DNA from: Pseudoduganella ginsengisoli
Lineage (GTDB): Bacteria > Pseudomonadota > Gammaproteobacteria > Burkholderiales > Burkholderiaceae_D
Reading direction: 5' to 3'
NCBI RefSeq assembly: GCF_009720865.1
Contig: NZ_WNLA01000009.1
Span: 124,001 to 188,000, forward strand
DNA: 64,000 nt
How positions within the stretch are numbered: the first letter of the stretch is position 1; each line of letters opens with the position of its first letter. The position numbers and the translations under genes are program-made. This document shows positions 8,596-17,666 of the stretch, one piece after another. The notes beneath the pieces are model-generated. The model was not told the DNA's origin, ran no database searches, and was given only the letters and a program-made list of their open reading frames with translations.

Positions 8596-9786
8596 ATGGA
8601 TATCAAAACCCTGGTATTGGCGCTTGCGCTGGGCAATTTAAGCCTGTGCGCGGCGCTGTTTTTCTTTGAATACGAAAACAAGAAATCGCTCAGCCTGTCG
8701 GCGTGGGCGGTCGCCAAGCAGGCGCAAGCCGGCGCCTGGTTCCTGTTGTATTTCCGCGGCGTGTTGCCGGACCTGTTGACCGGCCCGCTCGCCAATGTGC
8801 TGCTGTTTACCGGCATGGCGCTCGACGCGGGCGCCCTGTGGGAAGCGGCCGGCCGCTCCGGCTGGCGCAAAATGCTGTTGCCGTCGCTGGCGGCGGCCTC
8901 CTTTATTTACCTTGCTTGCCATGTGCTGGACGTCGAAGCCGGCGTGCGCGCGGCGGCCGGTTTCCTCATTGTCGCGGGCTTTTTCCTGGCCGGCGTGTTT
9001 GCGCTGGCGCTGGTATGGCGCCATGGCACCATGCTGCGCCGCTACCTGGTGGTGACGATGGCGGCGCTGTCGCTGCTGGTGGCGGGACGCGGCGTGCTGG
9101 CCGCCGCCATGCCTGACGGGTGGTCGTGGGTTTCGGCCACGGTGCTGCAAGGCGTGGGATTTGGCGCGCTGTACCTGATGATGCTGACCAATGCGTTTGG
9201 CTACCTGTTGCTGTCGCGCGAAAAACTGCAGGCGGAACTGGCGCGGCTGGAAGTGGTCGATGCATTGACGGATGTGCCGAACCGGCGCGGCTTTTACCAG
9301 GCACTGGCGCCATGGATGGCGCTGGCCCGCCGTCCCGGCCAGGGAACGTCGCTGATCATCGTCAGCCTCGACCAGTTCAAGCGCGTCAATGACAGTTATG
9401 GCCACGCTACCGGCGACCTGGTGCTGAAAGCGCTGGTCGATGTGTGCAAAAAACAACTGCGCGACAGCGACCAGATCGGCCGTCTGGGCGGCCCGGAATT
9501 CGCGCTGCTGCTGCCCCGCACGGAGCAGGCCGGCGCCGTGATGGTGGCCGAGCGCATCCGCGCCGCCGTCGAAGCCATGCAGCTGCGGGCTGACAAAGCC
9601 ATCATCACTGTCACGGTCAGCATGGGTGTGACGGTGATCCGCGCCGATGACAGCACTGTCACCTTGTTCAAGCGCGCCGATGGCGCGCTGCAGTCCGCCA
9701 TGCTGGCGGGCAGCAACCGCGTGGCGGAAGCGCCGGACGCGACCTTCGCGGAAATCGAACACGGAGATGTCATTATCTCGTCATAA
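8596..9786 (+). CDS. Multi-span membrane protein with degenerate GGDEF domain
   Basis: The 396-residue protein has six or seven hydrophobic helices in residues 1-210, then a linker helix (LSREKLQAELARLEVVDALTDVPNRRGFY) and a GGDEF domain to about residue 375. The nucleotide and metal-binding parts are partly kept (SLDQFKRVNDSYGHATGD), but the signature loop reads RLGGPEFALLLP: Pro replaces the acidic residue of GG(D/E)EF. Family knowledge says that residue is needed for cyclase activity, so the protein may be an inactive c-di-GMP or GTP sensor. It lies upstream of ppx/gppA on the same strand with an 80-bp gap. Confidence 0.87.
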   Translation: MDIKTLVLALALGNLSLCAALFFFEYENKKSLSLSAWAVAKQAQAGAWFLLYFRGVLPDLLTGPLANVLLFTGMALDAGALWEAAGRSGWRKMLLPSLAAASFIYLACHVLDVEAGVRAAAGFLIVAGFFLAGVFALALVWRHGTMLRRYLVVTMAALSLLVAGRGVLAAAMPDGWSWVSATVLQGVGFGALYLMMLTNAFGYLLLSREKLQAELARLEVVDALTDVPNRRGFYQALAPWMALARRPGQGTSLIIVSLDQFKRVNDSYGHATGDLVLKALVDVCKKQLRDSDQIGRLGGPEFALLLPRTEQAGAVMVAERIRAAVEAMQLRADKAIITVTVSMGVTVIRADDSTVTLFKRADGALQSAMLAGSNRVAEAPDATFAEIEHGDVIISS

Positions 9787-9866
9787 AGGCCGCGTAACTT
9801 ACCGGGTTTCCGTATAATCGTATAAATAGTATGAATGGAATCCGGGAATCCGAAGAAGAGGAAGGC

Positions 9867-11321
9867 ATGTACGCAGCAGTTGACCTGGGCTCCAACAGTT
9901 TCCGTCTTGCCATCGGCAAGCATGACGGCGACGCTATCCGCGTATTGAAGACGGCGCGCGAACCGATCCGCCTGGCCGCCGGCTTGGACGCTTCCGGCAA
10001 TTTGACGGAAGCGGCGCAGCAGGCCGCGTTGTCCTGCCTGGCCAATTTCCGCACGGTGCTGGCCGGCTATCAGCTGGAAGCCATCCGCGTGGTGGCCACG
10101 TCCACGTTGCGGCTGGCAAAAAATTCCGCCGCCTTCCTGCCCGCTGCCGAACAGGCGCTGGGCTACCCGATTGAAATCATTTCCGGTGAAGAGGAAGGCC
10201 GCCTGATTTATATGGGCGTGTGCAATGCGCTGAACTTGCCGGGCGAGCGCCGCCTCGTCATCGACATTGGCGGCGGTTCCACGGAATTGATCCTGGGCCG
10301 CGGGGCCGACATCGAGCGCGTCGAATCGTTTTCCATTGGCAGCGTCAAGCAAAGCCTGTCATTCTTTATTGGTGGCAGGGTCGATGCGCCATCGTTTGAC
10401 GCCGCCATCCTGTCGGCGCGCAGCCACTTTGAAGATGGCGCGCCGCCATACCACCCGCAATACTGGACACGCTGCTACGGTTCGTCCGGCACCATCCGCG
10501 CCATTGCGGAAATCATTGACAAGAACAAATTGGGCTCAGGCGTGACCGCCGCCACACTCGATGCGCTGAGGCGCCGTTTTATCGAACTGGGCCACACGTC
10601 GAAAATCGACATGCCGGGCCTGCGTCCGGACCGTGCCGGCACCATCATTGGCGGCCTGGCTGTGCTGATTGCGCTGTTCCACGAACTGGGTATCGACAGC
10701 CTGCAACCGATCGAGGCGGGCTTGCGCGTGGGCGTCATGTGGGACCAGTACCTGCGTTCCACCAAGCGTGACCGCCGCGAACAGTCGGTGCGCGCCTTCC
10801 TGCAAAAATTCCACGTCGATGAAGCCCGCGCCGGCCGCGTGGCGGAATATGCGGGTGCGCTGTATGCGCAAATGAAGCCGGCGACGGACGCGTACCAGCG
10901 CTTGCTGGTGTGGAGCGCTCTGCTGCACGAAGTGGGGATGGTGGTGTCGCAGACTGGCTACCACAAGCACGCCAGCTATATGGTGGAAAACGCCGACTTG
11001 CCGGGCTTTACCACGCGCGAACAAAAAAACATGGCGCGCCTGATCCTCGCGCAAAAGGGCAATTTACGCAAAATCAGCGATGCGCTGACGGACAGCGATT
11101 TCGCGAAAGCTGTCGTGGCGCTGCGCCTGGCCATCCTGTTCATGCATTCGCGTATCGAGCCGGATTTCAAGGAACTCAAATTGCGGATGAAAAACCGCAT
11201 CGAGCTGGAAATCAAGCGCGCGTGGGTCGCGGATCACCCGACGGCGTCTTACTGGATGGAGAAAGAGCAAGAGCAGTGGGATGACGTGGGTGTGGATTTC
11301 AGCATCAAGGGCACCGCTTAA
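9867..11321 (+). CDS. Exopolyphosphatase / guanosine pentaphosphate phosphatase (Ppx/GppA family)
   Basis: The start at 9867 follows AGAGGAAGG; an upstream ATG at 9831 lacks a site. The 484 residues show the ASKHA fold: AVDLGSNSFRLAIG (phosphate loop 1), ATSTLRLAKN, the catalytic Glu in ISGEEEGRLIYMG, and VIDIGGGSTELILG (phosphate loop 2). A C-terminal HD-like helical region carries LLHEVGM and HKHASYMVENAD. The enzyme removes terminal phosphate from polyphosphate or converts pppGpp to ppGpp. Which it prefers cannot be told. TATAAT at 9813-9818 is a likely -10 element. Confidence 0.9.
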   Translation: MYAAVDLGSNSFRLAIGKHDGDAIRVLKTAREPIRLAAGLDASGNLTEAAQQAALSCLANFRTVLAGYQLEAIRVVATSTLRLAKNSAAFLPAAEQALGYPIEIISGEEEGRLIYMGVCNALNLPGERRLVIDIGGGSTELILGRGADIERVESFSIGSVKQSLSFFIGGRVDAPSFDAAILSARSHFEDGAPPYHPQYWTRCYGSSGTIRAIAEIIDKNKLGSGVTAATLDALRRRFIELGHTSKIDMPGLRPDRAGTIIGGLAVLIALFHELGIDSLQPIEAGLRVGVMWDQYLRSTKRDRREQSVRAFLQKFHVDEARAGRVAEYAGALYAQMKPATDAYQRLLVWSALLHEVGMVVSQTGYHKHASYMVENADLPGFTTREQKNMARLILAQKGNLRKISDALTDSDFAKAVVALRLAILFMHSRIEPDFKELKLRMKNRIELEIKRAWVADHPTASYWMEKEQEQWDDVGVDFSIKGTA

Positions 11322-11415
11322 CCAGCACTGGCTGTTAAAAATAATTCCATTGTTAAACAACTCATTGTAAATTTGATTACAATAAGAAACTTGTAAGACA
11401 TTGGAGAAATGCCCC

Positions 11416-12204
11416 ATGAGCCGTTACCGCGCCCCATTGCGTGCTGTTGCCGCAGCGCTGGCCGTTGCGGCATGGGTGTTTCCCGCCACGGCGGCCGCAC
11501 AGGAAACCGTGACCCTGTGTTTTGAGCGGCAGGACGTCAAACCCTGGCGCACGCAGCAGGGTGATGGCTTGAATTTCGAGCTGCTGAAAATGGTGGCGCA
11601 GCGTCTTAATATCCAGTTTGATTTCCAGAGCGTGCCATGGAAGCGCTGCCTGCAGCAATTGCAGGCCAATGCCTATGACGGCGCGTTTGCCGTCAGCTAC
11701 AAGGCGGACCGGCGTGAATTGGGCGTGTACCCCGGCGGCGCGGCCATCGATAACAGCAAGCGCATGCACATCGACAGCTATATGCTGTTGCGCCGCAAAG
11801 GCAGCAAGGTGGAATGGGATGGCAAAACCCTGCGCAATGTCGATGGCCCGGTGGGCTTCCAGCTGGGCTATTCCGTTGGCGAAGTGTTGAAAAAACTCGC
11901 AGTGGAAACCGACGAAGGCAGCCAGCGCGCCGATGAACTGGCGCGCAAGCTCATTGCCGGCCGCCTGGCCGCCGCCGCACTGGGCGGCTCCGACGCCAAC
12001 AATGTCATGCACGGTCCGCTGGGCGCGCAACTGGAAATGCTGCCCGTGCCGCTGATTGAAAAACCGTATTTCCTGATCCTGTCGCACGGCATGGTGGCCA
12101 AGCGTCCGGAACTGGCGCAGCGCATCTGGGCTGCGATGGAACAGGCGCGCAACAGTCCGGCCTATAAAAAGGCTGAACGCGCCGCCCTGGGCGAGGAGCA
12201 CTGA
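11416..12204 (+). CDS. Periplasmic solute-binding protein, family 3 (sensor partner)
   Basis: GGAGAA precedes ATG at 11416. The 262-residue product has a signal peptide (residues 1 to about 26, ending ATAAAQ) and a type II periplasmic binding fold: ETVTLCFERQDVKPWR, LNFELLKMVAQRLNI, VPWKRCLQQLQANAYDGAFAVSY. No ABC permease or ATPase is next to it. Its stop codon overlaps the start of a hybrid kinase (TGATG), so it probably delivers a ligand signal to that kinase rather than serving transport. The ligand is unknown; an amino acid or small acid is usual for the family. Confidence 0.85.
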   Translation: MSRYRAPLRAVAAALAVAAWVFPATAAAQETVTLCFERQDVKPWRTQQGDGLNFELLKMVAQRLNIQFDFQSVPWKRCLQQLQANAYDGAFAVSYKADRRELGVYPGGAAIDNSKRMHIDSYMLLRRKGSKVEWDGKTLRNVDGPVGFQLGYSVGEVLKKLAVETDEGSQRADELARKLIAGRLAAAALGGSDANNVMHGPLGAQLEMLPVPLIEKPYFLILSHGMVAKRPELAQRIWAAMEQARNSPAYKKAERAALGEEH

Positions 12205-15200
12205 TGGCAGCTCCGCGCCGGGGATGGCTGCAGGCATGGCGCGAAGACATCTTGCTGCGCCTGGCGGCCGGTATTTTCCTGGCCGTGGCGCTGTCTTCCG
12301 TGGTCTACACGACGTACGCGGCGCGCACCCTGCGCGCGGAAGCGGAACAGCAATTAAAGGAGCGGGCCGAGCGCCTGGCCACCGTGCTGGCCCAGGCGCT
12401 GGCGCGGCCCCTGTTCGACATTAATACCGCCGCCGTATCCAGCGCGGTGGACGCCATGCAGGCCACGCCGGAAGTCATGATGCTGAGCGTGCATTCGCCG
12501 TCCGGCGAAGAACTGGCCAGCTATGCGGTGGAAAATGCCGATCCTTTGATGACGGTAAAGGTGCAGCGCGAAATCCGCTACCAGGATGGCCGCCGCACTT
12601 ATCCGGTCGGCACGCTGGAACTGGCGTTTTCCCGCCATGACGTGGACCGCCAGCTGCGCAGCCAGATCAGCCACACGATCGTCGCCAACCTGGTGCTGGC
12701 GCTGTTCATCGTCGTGTCGATTTTCCTCGTGGGCCGCAAGGTGATCCGCCCGTTTGCCGATATCCAGCACGCGCTGGAAAAGCTCACGCGGGGCGAAGTC
12801 GATATTGAATTGTCGGGCAAGGGCCGCTCCGACCAGGTAGGCAAGCTGTCCGACGCCGTGTACAGCTTCCGCGATACGCTGACGCGCTTGCGCCAGGTGG
12901 AGTTTGAATTGCGCGAGTTGAACAGCGACTTGGAGCGCAAAATCATCGAGCGCACGGCGGAAGTCACGCAATCGGCGCAAGTGGCGCGCGACAGCCAGAA
13001 AAAACTGCAAGCCATAGTCGATACGGCGCTCGACGCCGTGGTGCGGATGGACATGCATGGGCGCATCGTGGGCTGGAACAGCCAGGCGGAAAGCATCTTC
13101 GGGTGGAACAGGGAAGAGGCGCTGGGCTTGCCGCTGGAATCGACGATTATTCCGCAGCGCTACCGCCATGACCACCGCAAAGGCATGCAGCGCTATATCG
13201 CCACCGGCAAGGGCGCGGTGCTGGACCGCCGCGTGGAATTGCATGCGCTGCACAAGGATGGGCGTGAATTCCCCATCGACCTGGCGATTACCCGCATCCG
13301 GCTGGATGAGCAGGAAACGTATGAATTTTGCGGCTTTATCCGCGATATCAGCGAGCGGCGCGAACGGGAACAAAAGCTGGTGCAGGCGAACGTGATGGCG
13401 GAAGCGGCCAATATCGCGAAATCCGAATTCCTGGCCAATATGAGCCATGAAATCCGCACGCCGATGAGCGCCATCATCGGCATGGCATACCTGGCGCTGC
13501 GCACTGGCTTGACGCCGAAGCAGCAGGATTACGTCAGCAAGATCCACCGCGCGGCCCTGTCGCTGCTGGGCATCATCAATGACATCCTGGACTTTTCCAA
13601 GATCGAGGCGGGCCGCCTCGACGTGGAACACGTGCCGTTTTTCCTTGATGACGTGCTGGCCAATGTCGCCAGCGTGACCAGCCAGCGCGCAGCCGATAAA
13701 CAGCTGGAATACCTGTTCCACGTGCCGCCGTCGATTCCCCGCCACCTGGTGGGCGACCCGCTGCGGCTGGGGCAGGTGCTGATCAACCTCGTCAACAATG
13801 CCGTGAAATTCACGCCAAGCGGCGAGCTGGAACTGGCGTGCACGCGCCTGCCGGACCGCAATCCTGGCAAAGTCATGCTGCGCTTTGCCGTGCGCGATAC
13901 CGGTATCGGCATGAATGAAGACCAGGTGGCGCGGCTGTTCCGCGCGTTCAGCCAGGCCAATGGATCGACGTCGCGCCAATATGGCGGCACGGGCCTGGGC
14001 CTGTCGATTTCGCAGCGCCTGGTGCAATTGATGGGCGGCTTGATCCGCGTGGACAGCGCGCCCGACCAGGGTTCCACGTTCCAGTTCGACCTGGAATTTG
14101 CGCTGTCCGGCTTGCCGGAGCATGCGCCCGTGATGCCGGAAGCGCTCAATGGCGCCCGCCTGCTGCTGGTCGATGACAGCCAGATGGCGCTGGATATTTT
14201 GACGGAATCGCTGCAGCCACTGCCGGTGCGTGTCGAGACGGCCACCAGCGGCACGCAGGCGCTGGCCGCCATTACACAGGCCGATGCGGCGGGCGACCCG
14301 TACCGCATCGTGCTGACGGACTGGCAAATGCCGGGCATGGATGGCATCGCGCTGGCGAAAAAAGTCAAGGAAGACGGCGCCTTGTCGGCCCGTCCTGCCA
14401 TCGTGCTGGTCACGGCCTTTGGCCGCGAAGAAGTGCAGCGCGGCGCCGATAGCGCCGGGATCACAGGCTTCCTGTTCAAGCCGATCGGGCAATCGGCGCT
14501 GGTGGACACGCTGGTGTCGCTGGTGTCGCCGCAGAGATCGATCGCGGGCAGCCTGCGCACCGCCGATGAAGCGATGCCGGGCCAGCGCTTTGCCGCCCGC
14601 GTGCTGCTGGTGGAAGACAATTCCGTCAACCAGGAAATCGCCGCGGAATTGATGGCAACCTTGGGGATTTGCGTGGACGTGGCGGAAAACGGCCAGGTGG
14701 CGCTGGAACGCTTGCAGCAGGCCGGCCCGGGCGCCTACAGCATGGTGCTGATGGACCTGGAAATGCCCGTCATGGATGGCCACCAAGCGACCCGGCTGCT
14801 GCGCCTGGACAGCGACTTTGATGCGCTGCCCGTGATTGCCATGACGGCGCATGCGCTGCCGGACATCCGCGAACGCTGCCTGGCTGAAGGCATGCAAGAC
14901 TATATTTCCAAGCCGATCGAGCCCGAACGCCTGTATGCGATGCTGTCGCGCTGGCTGGTGCACGCCAAGCTGCCGCAGCCGGGCCGGGAAATGCCCCGCA
15001 CGGCCATGCTGCGCGCCACGTCGTATGGCGACGCGGCGCTGCAAATCGACGGCATCGACAGTGAGCGCGGCTTGCGGCACGTGGCGGGCAACCGGGAATT
15101 ATACGTGCAATTGCTGGACCGCTTCCGCCTCGCGCAGCGTGGCGTGGCAGGCGGCATCGATGCGGTACTGGCGCAGGGCGGCGTGGCCCAGGCAAGCCGC

Positions 15201-15656
15201 ATGGCCCATACGTTGCGCGGCGTGGCGGGCGGCGTTGGCGCAACGGTAGTGGAACGGGCCGCGCAGGCATTGGAACTGGCGCTGGACCGCATGGCATACC
15301 ACGGCGGCGCGGGGCTTGGGAAGGAACAGGCGGCGCCGGTGGCCATGCCGTTCGCGCCCTTGGCGGAACTGGCAACCGCGCTGGCCGGCGTGGTGGCCGC
15401 GCTGGACCGCCATTTCGACCAGGCCCCGCCGCCGGCGGACAGCATGGACGCAGGCGTGGCCCCGGCCGAAGCGCTGGCGCAGCTGCGTTCGCTGCTGGCC
15501 GAGTATTCCGGCGACAGTACCGATTATTTCGACAGCGTGCGTGCACAGCTGGCCGCGCTGCTGCCATCGGCCGACCTGGAGCGGCTGGCGGCGCATATGA
15601 ACAATTATGAATTTGAAGCGGCCAGCCGTTTGCTGGCCGCCGTACAGGAGACTTAG
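12204..15656 (+). CDS. Hybrid histidine kinase: HAMP-PAS-HisKA-HATPase-REC-REC-HPt
   Basis: The 1150-residue protein starts one base inside the upstream stop. Membrane helices at about 19-41 and 157-177 flank a periplasmic sensor region of about 115 residues. Then HAMP (178-230), coiled coil, PAS (268-385), HisKA with His415 (ANMSHEIRTPM), HATPase (about 515-632, NLVNNAVKFT), receiver 1 with Asp706 (LTDWQMPG), receiver 2 with Asp851 (LMDLEMPV) and a C-terminal HPt domain with His1002 (MAHTLRG). This gives a full multi-step phosphorelay in one chain, like BarA or ArcB. The likely partners are the binding protein before it and the HD-GYP regulator after it. Confidence 0.92.
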   Translation: MAAPRRGWLQAWREDILLRLAAGIFLAVALSSVVYTTYAARTLRAEAEQQLKERAERLATVLAQALARPLFDINTAAVSSAVDAMQATPEVMMLSVHSPSGEELASYAVENADPLMTVKVQREIRYQDGRRTYPVGTLELAFSRHDVDRQLRSQISHTIVANLVLALFIVVSIFLVGRKVIRPFADIQHALEKLTRGEVDIELSGKGRSDQVGKLSDAVYSFRDTLTRLRQVEFELRELNSDLERKIIERTAEVTQSAQVARDSQKKLQAIVDTALDAVVRMDMHGRIVGWNSQAESIFGWNREEALGLPLESTIIPQRYRHDHRKGMQRYIATGKGAVLDRRVELHALHKDGREFPIDLAITRIRLDEQETYEFCGFIRDISERREREQKLVQANVMAEAANIAKSEFLANMSHEIRTPMSAIIGMAYLALRTGLTPKQQDYVSKIHRAALSLLGIINDILDFSKIEAGRLDVEHVPFFLDDVLANVASVTSQRAADKQLEYLFHVPPSIPRHLVGDPLRLGQVLINLVNNAVKFTPSGELELACTRLPDRNPGKVMLRFAVRDTGIGMNEDQVARLFRAFSQANGSTSRQYGGTGLGLSISQRLVQLMGGLIRVDSAPDQGSTFQFDLEFALSGLPEHAPVMPEALNGARLLLVDDSQMALDILTESLQPLPVRVETATSGTQALAAITQADAAGDPYRIVLTDWQMPGMDGIALAKKVKEDGALSARPAIVLVTAFGREEVQRGADSAGITGFLFKPIGQSALVDTLVSLVSPQRSIAGSLRTADEAMPGQRFAARVLLVEDNSVNQEIAAELMATLGICVDVAENGQVALERLQQAGPGAYSMVLMDLEMPVMDGHQATRLLRLDSDFDALPVIAMTAHALPDIRERCLAEGMQDYISKPIEPERLYAMLSRWLVHAKLPQPGREMPRTAMLRATSYGDAALQIDGIDSERGLRHVAGNRELYVQLLDRFRLAQRGVAGGIDAVLAQGGVAQASRMAHTLRGVAGGVGATVVERAAQALELALDRMAYHGGAGLGKEQAAPVAMPFAPLAELATALAGVVAALDRHFDQAPPPADSMDAGVAPAEALAQLRSLLAEYSGDSTDYFDSVRAQLAALLPSADLERLAAHMNNYEFEAASRLLAAVQET

Positions 15657-15661
15657 CCATC

Positions 15662-16774
15662 ATGACCTTACGAAACAGCAGCCACGGTCCCCGGCAAACG
15701 ATTTTGATCGTCGACGATACGCCGGACAACATTACTTTGCTGTCCAGCTTGCTCAAGGAAAAGTACAACACGAAAGTCGCCACCAATGGCGCAACGGCGC
15801 TGCAAATCGTCGCGGGCGGCGGCGTTGACCTGGTGCTGCTGGATGTGATGATGCCCGACCTCGATGGCTATGAAACGTGCCGCCGCTTAAAGTCGGATCC
15901 GGCCACGGCGGATGTGCCCGTGATTTTCCTGACGGCGAAAAGCCAGGCGGAAGATGAAGCCATGGGCTTGCGCGTGGGGGCGGTCGATTACCTGACCAAG
16001 CCGATCAGTCCACCGATTTTATTTGCCCGCGTGGCCACGCATTTGTCGCTGAAAAATGCGCGCACACAGTTGAAAACGGAAAACCGCAACCTGGAATCGC
16101 TGGTGCAGGAACGCACGGGGCAACTGTCGCTGATGCAGGATGCCACCATCATGGCGATGGCGACGATGGCGGAAACGCGCGACTGCGAGACGGGCAACCA
16201 TATCCGCCGCACGCAAAATTACATCGCGGCGCTGGCCAGGCATTTACAGAAACATCCCCGTTTTGCTGCCGAATTGACGGATGAAAATATCGTGCTGCTG
16301 TACAAATCCGCACCGCTGCATGACATCGGCAAGGTCGGCATTCCCGACCACATTTTGCTGAAGCCGGGCAAGCTGGATAAGGATGAGTTTGAAATCATGA
16401 AGCGGCATGCGGAATTCGGCCGCGACACGATCCGCCAGGTCGAACAATACGTGGGCGGCAGCAATAGCTTCCTCACATATGCGCGTGAAATTGCCCACTC
16501 GCACCAGGAAAAATGGGATGGTTCCGGCTATCCGGACCAGCTGGAGGGTGAAGCCATTCCGTTGTCGGCGCGCCTGATGGCAGTGGCCGACGTGTATGAC
16601 GCGCTGATTTCCCGGCGCGTGTACAAGCCGCCATTCAGCCATGCGGATGCGGTGGCGGTCATGAAAGATGGACGGGGCAAGCACTTTGATCCGGATATCC
16701 TGGATGCGTTCCTGGAAATCGAAGGGGAGTTTGCCAGGATTGCCGAGGAGTTTGCCGACAGCGACAAGGATTGA
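15662..16774 (+). CDS. Response regulator with HD-GYP c-di-GMP phosphodiesterase domain
   Basis: It begins five bases after the kinase stop, with AGGAGA overlapping the kinase end, so it is co-transcribed. The receiver covers residues 14-130 (ILIVDDTPDN, phospho-Asp in LLDVMMPDLDG, FLTAK, YLTKP). A helical linker (145-170) leads to the HD-GYP domain: HDIGKVGIPDHILLKPGKL, HAEFG, HSHQEKWDGSGYPDQL and VADVYDAL. All metal and GYP residues are present. Phosphorylated by the upstream relay, it should hydrolyse c-di-GMP to pGpG/GMP, as RpfG does. Confidence 0.93.
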   Translation: MTLRNSSHGPRQTILIVDDTPDNITLLSSLLKEKYNTKVATNGATALQIVAGGGVDLVLLDVMMPDLDGYETCRRLKSDPATADVPVIFLTAKSQAEDEAMGLRVGAVDYLTKPISPPILFARVATHLSLKNARTQLKTENRNLESLVQERTGQLSLMQDATIMAMATMAETRDCETGNHIRRTQNYIAALARHLQKHPRFAAELTDENIVLLYKSAPLHDIGKVGIPDHILLKPGKLDKDEFEIMKRHAEFGRDTIRQVEQYVGGSNSFLTYAREIAHSHQEKWDGSGYPDQLEGEAIPLSARLMAVADVYDALISRRVYKPPFSHADAVAVMKDGRGKHFDPDILDAFLEIEGEFARIAEEFADSDKD

Positions 16775-16856
16775 CATGAATTAAATTCACGGGCAGGTTG
16801 ATTGCTGAGGAATCGTATATACTGTTTATATTATTCAAAACTTTTCGGAGTCCAGC

Positions 16857-17531
16857 ATGAACAAGCCTGTTACCGGCGAAGCCACCGCGGCAGCGGCAAC
16901 ACCTGAAGAAACCGTTAAAACTCCTGCCGCGGAAGCGCCGGCGAAAGCCGCGAAGCCGGCTTCGCGCGCGTCCGCCAAACCAGCCAAAGCCGCGAAAGTT
17001 GCGCAAGCCAAGGCGGAGCCGGCGAAAGCTGCCAAGGCAGTGAAAACCGCCAAGCCAGCCAAGGCTGCCGAAGCCAAGCCGGCCAAGGCTGCTGCCAAGC
17101 CTGCACCGGCAGCCAAAGCCGCCGCAGCAGCCGCTGGGGCAGCGAAGGCGCCTTCCGCCAAGGCCGTGAAGGCCAAAGCTGCCGCCAAGGCCGAGCCGAA
17201 AGCCGCCCCGAAGGCAGCGGCGCCGAAGGCAGAAGCCAAGCCCGCCAAAGCGCCCAAAGCCGCTAAGCCAGCCAAGGCTGCCAAGCCTGTTGACGCACCT
17301 GTCAAAGCCGCCAAGGAAAAACTCGTGCGCGACAGCTTCACGATGCCGGAAGATGAATACGCACAATTGGGCGCCGTGAAAAAAGCCGCGCTGAAAGCCG
17401 GGTTTGAAATCAAGAAAAGCGAATTGCTGCGCGTAGGCGTGTCGCTGATCAGCAAGCTGGATATGGCGGCGCTGAAAGCCGTGCTGGCGTCGCTGCCGCA
17501 ATTGAAAACCGGCCGTCCCAAGAAGGGTTGA
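16857..17531 (+). CDS. Histone H1-like Lys/Ala/Pro-rich nucleoid protein
   Basis: GGAGT precedes ATG. Residues about 20-150 are almost only A, K and P with many AKAAK, KPAKA and PKAA units, like eukaryotic H1 tails and Bordetella BpH1. The last 70 residues are a folded domain starting KLVRDSFTMPEDEYAQL and containing KKSELLRVGVSLISKL, which I recall as a recurring C-terminal module of Burkholderiales histone-like proteins. It should bind DNA non-specifically through the tail. The repetitive tail probably varies in length between strains. A strong stem-loop follows the stop. Confidence 0.85.
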   Translation: MNKPVTGEATAAAATPEETVKTPAAEAPAKAAKPASRASAKPAKAAKVAQAKAEPAKAAKAVKTAKPAKAAEAKPAKAAAKPAPAAKAAAAAAGAAKAPSAKAVKAKAAAKAEPKAAPKAAAPKAEAKPAKAPKAAKPAKAAKPVDAPVKAAKEKLVRDSFTMPEDEYAQLGAVKKAALKAGFEIKKSELLRVGVSLISKLDMAALKAVLASLPQLKTGRPKKG

Positions 17532-17540
17532 TGGTCCGGC

Positions 17541-17572
17541 GCCGGTTCCCGTGCGGTTCAGCGGGAACCGGC
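17541..17572 (+). terminator. Strong stem-loop after the H1-like gene
   Basis: GCCGGTTCCCG and CGGGAACCGGC form a perfect 11-bp stem with a 10-base loop, starting ten bases after the stop codon. No T-run follows, so termination would have to be Rho-assisted, or the hairpin protects the 3' end. Confidence 0.45.
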
Positions 17573-17589
17573 CGCGTTGCCATGTAATC

Positions 17590-17613
17590 AAAATGACATT
17601 GGTTTGTCATTTT
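17590..17613. promoter_or_regulatory. Perfect 9-bp dyad upstream of the acyltransferase gene
   Basis: AAAATGACA and TGTCATTTT face each other across six bases. The dyad sits 54 bp before the start of the OlsB-like gene. The ATGACA core resembles the TetR-type sites at 26507-26562, but the outer bases differ. Likely an operator; the regulator is unknown. Confidence 0.5.
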
Positions 17614-17666
17614 CTTGAAGCAATCGCTCGCTACGCTTGCCTTGTCTCAACCAACAAGGAACAAGC

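Noticed and set aside
12354..15080. 908-residue reverse ORF inside the hybrid kinase
   Set aside because: Antisense shadow (His/Arg/Gln-rich) of a clear multi-domain kinase; no ribosome-binding site and no recognisable domain.
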